From Variovorax sp. 770b2 (lineage in GTDB: Bacteria; Pseudomonadota; Gammaproteobacteria; Burkholderiales; Burkholderiaceae_C), in the NCBI RefSeq assembly GCF_900115685.1, contig NZ_FOXJ01000002.1, forward strand, positions 62,001 through 126,000: a stretch of DNA of 64,000 nt, in the 5' to 3' direction. Made by a program: the position numbers and the translations under genes. The notes beneath the pieces are model-generated. The model was not told where the DNA came from. It worked only from the letters and a program-made list of their open reading frames with translations, and searched no databases. This document shows positions 62,427-64,000 of this stretch, piece by piece. The stretch's first letter is position 1; each line of letters begins with the position of its first letter.

Positions 62427-62584
62427 GGTGTCGGGTCCAGTGATGAATGAGCGTGCAGGGCAACGATTCTTCGCCCCGGCCCCCGACCGGGGAACGAACA
62501 AAAACGGGGAGGCTTATGCGCTTTCCGAGCAAGCAAAGGGTCAATGCCGGCGGGCGGGCGCCCCGCGTTTAAGCTGCGCGCTCC

Positions 62585-63223
62585 ATGAAGCGACGACACC
62601 TCCTCCAACTGATGTGCGGCGGGCCGGCTGCGGCCATCCTGGCCGCCTGCGGCAAGCGCAAGTCTTCCGCCGCCGCGCTGAAACCCGATGCGCATGTGCT
62701 GGCCATCGGCGACAGCCTCACCTTCGGCTACGGCGCGCCGCCCGATGCGTCGTGGCCCGTGAAACTGGGCGAGCTGACCGGCTGGCAGATCGAGAACGCG
62801 GGCGTCAACGGCGACACCTCGGCCGGCGCGCTGCAGCGCCTGCCGTCGCTGCTGGCTGCGGGCAGCTACGACGCGGTGCTGATCGGCATCGGCGGCAACG
62901 ACATGCTGCGCGGCGTGTCGGCCTCGGCCACGCGCGACAACATCGCAGCGCTGGTGAGCCAGGCACGCGAGCACACGCCGCATGTCGCGCTGCTGGCCAC
63001 GCCGGCGCCCGACGCGATGCGCGCGTTCGTCGGCTCGCTCAGCGATGCGCCGTTCTACGAAGAGATTGCGAAGTCGGGGCAGGCGCTGCTCGTCGCCAAT
63101 GTGTATTCGAGCGTGCTGTCGGACGCGTCGCTGCGCTCGGACCGCATCCACGCCAATGCGGAGGGCTACGCGAAGGTCGCGCAGCTGCTCGCGGACCAGT
63201 TCAAGGCCGCGGGCTGGCGCTGA
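62585..63223 (+). CDS. GDSL/SGNH arylesterase-like lipoprotein
   Basis: A 212-residue SGNH hydrolase of the TesA/arylesterase type. The signal ends in a lipobox LAAC (about residue 22), so it should be lipid-anchored. Block I is IGDSLTFGYG (Ser near 45), block II has GVNGDTSAG, block III GIGGNDMLRG, and block V DRIHANAEGY, giving the Ser-Asp-His triad. Esterase or thioesterase activity in the periplasm is expected. It is divergent from the binding-protein gene. Confidence 0.9.
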   Translation: MKRRHLLQLMCGGPAAAILAACGKRKSSAAALKPDAHVLAIGDSLTFGYGAPPDASWPVKLGELTGWQIENAGVNGDTSAGALQRLPSLLAAGSYDAVLIGIGGNDMLRGVSASATRDNIAALVSQAREHTPHVALLATPAPDAMRAFVGSLSDAPFYEEIAKSGQALLVANVYSSVLSDASLRSDRIHANAEGYAKVAQLLADQFKAAGWR

Positions 63224-63226
63224 CGC

Positions 63227-63748
63227 TCACGCGGCGGCCTGCAGCAGGTCGACGTAGGCGCCTTGCACGAGCTGGTCGGCACCGATGCCTAACTGCGCCA
63301 TGAGCGCGTGGGCCTCGGCCACACCGGCCTCGGGGGACTCGCCCTCTTTCAGCACCACTTCGAGCTCGAGGAATTCGCCAAGTCCTTCGACGCGGTCCAG
63401 GTGCACGCGCGTGCGGCCCACGAGGAACAACCTTCGCTGCTTGCGCACGCGTCCTGCCTGACCCCAGGCGAGCGTGAGCGATTCGCGCAAGGCATCGGGC
63501 GTGGTGGTCGGCGTGATCAGGTAAAACGACTCCTTCGGGCCGCTGCTGTTCGCGCGGCGATAGAAGATCAGCTCGGCGCGGTCGGGCGCGAAGGTGCGCA
63601 GCTTGAGGCGATCGGCACCGTTCTCGCAGCGGAAGAAAGTGTCGTCCTGCGCGATTTCGACGGGGCCTGAATCGGCGAGCGTTGCAGCGATGAGTGCCAC
63701 GCGTTCCACGCTGTCGATGCGGGCCTTGATCTCTATGTTTCTTGCCAT
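63227..63748 (-). CDS. CYTH domain protein (class IV adenylate cyclase-like)
   Basis: A 173-residue CYTH-superfamily protein. It begins MARNIEIKARIDS with the EIK motif of the triphosphate tunnel, then FFRCENGADRLKLRTF, ELIFYRRANSSGPKESFY, and RTRVHLDRVEGLGEFLELEVVL with the Arg, Asp and Glu residues expected in the tunnel. The family contains CyaB-type adenylate cyclases and triphosphatases, which cannot be separated here. Its end lies 3 bases from the convergent esterase gene. Confidence 0.87.
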   Translation of the reverse strand: MARNIEIKARIDSVERVALIAATLADSGPVEIAQDDTFFRCENGADRLKLRTFAPDRAELIFYRRANSSGPKESFYLITPTTTPDALRESLTLAWGQAGRVRKQRRLFLVGRTRVHLDRVEGLGEFLELEVVLKEGESPEAGVAEAHALMAQLGIGADQLVQGAYVDLLQAAA

Positions 63749-63773
63749 CTCGGTTGTCGCGTTGCGTTCTTGT

Positions 63774-64000
63774 TCAGGGCGTGTGCGCAGGGCATCGGGT
63801 GCTCCCCTCCGCGAATGTCCCCCGGCCTTCGGCCTCCTCCTTTATTTCGCTGCGGGGAGCACCCGATGCCCTGCGCACGATGGGCGCTCTGCTTGTGCGG
63901 GCCGATCAGCAAGTGCTCTGGAAGATCGCGCCGGCGGTGGGCCCTGTTTCGCGAAATAAAGGAGGAGGCGAAGCCGGGGGACATTCGCGAAACAGGGCCC
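63774..64000 (+). repeat. compound dispersed repeat, copy 2 (cut by window edge)
   Basis: The element starts TTCAGGGCGTGTGCGCAGGG. It has a module with inverted ends GGTGCTCCCC and GGGGAGCACC around GCGAATGTCCC and TTTATTTCGCTGCG, then a spacer and a second module in opposite orientation that reaches the edge. It is the inverted counterpart of 39912-40169. A short open frame in it is not a gene. Nothing else is seen between 63749 and 64000. Confidence 0.85.

Noticed and set aside
63733..63984. An 83-codon open frame on the minus strand at the window end
   Set aside because: It lies within the dispersed compound repeat and changes in the other copy; it is not a gene.

Overview
The window is a GC-rich chromosomal segment of a soil or plant-associated betaproteobacterium, most likely Comamonadaceae and close to Variovorax. 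This is inferred from the aerobic benzoyl-CoA (box) pathway, the many Liv-type ABC and Tct solute-uptake genes, the number of LysR regulators, and short dispersed intergenic repeats. Nearly every base is coding. I see no phage, insertion sequence, CRISPR array, plasmid origin or toxin-antitoxin pair.

Layout. 1-3.7 kb: 3' part of fumarylacetoacetase, a terminator, tRNA-Gly, an Rrf2 regulator with a flavin disulfide oxidoreductase, and an exported low-complexity protein. 3.3-19.4 kb: a complete aerobic benzoate module. boxC-boxB-boxA-maoC runs leftward. boxR, a helix-turn-helix/shikimate-kinase-like regulator, faces a rightward operon of a DUF4863 protein, boxD, benzoate-CoA ligase, an alpha/beta hydrolase, a five-gene Liv-type transporter and an AraC regulator. 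Benzoate is imported, activated to benzoyl-CoA, epoxidised (BoxAB), ring-opened (BoxC) and oxidised (BoxD). TGCA motifs at both promoters are the likely BoxR sites. 19.5-23.5 kb: a tannase/feruloyl-esterase-like lipoprotein, then a LysR gene divergent from an atypical SDR and a tautomerase. 23.5-29.3 kb: a Crp/Fnr regulator divergent from a four-gene operon of BKACE, periplasmic binding protein, carnitine-dehydrogenase-like enzyme and acyl-CoA ligase. It looks like a catabolic route for an unidentified beta-hydroxy acid and is the best candidate here for an undescribed pathway.

29.3-35.1 kb: LysR divergent from an MFS transporter, a GAF protein and an amidohydrolase, then a PaaX-like regulator and a crotonase. 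35.2-39.9 kb: a MocR regulator divergent from catabolic HMG-CoA reductase and a TctA-type permease with an unusual small partner, probably a mevalonate uptake and use unit. 40.2-49.1 kb: housekeeping genes (ABC exporter, AsmA-like protein, thioesterase, NCS2 permease, minCDE) and a four-domain rhodanese protein overlapping minE. 49.1-56.2 kb: a lone TctC receptor, a desaturase, a TetR regulon that includes a 37-residue membrane peptide, a CysB-like regulator, an RcnB-like protein, and an RibD-C reductase paired with an HxlR regulator. 56.2-62.4 kb: a second Liv-type transporter with a fused LivH-LivM permease and embedded OsmC and VOC genes. 62.6-64 kb: a GDSL esterase lipoprotein, a CYTH protein and a repeat running off the edge.

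Two repeat families stand out. A roughly 90-bp element sits between genes inside the box and liv operons in the same orientation relative to transcription, with relatives after the NCS2 gene and between minC and minD. A compound element of about 230-260 bp occurs at 39.9-40.2 kb and, inverted, at 63.8-64.0 kb. All functional assignments come from reading the sequence and from family knowledge; no database search was run.
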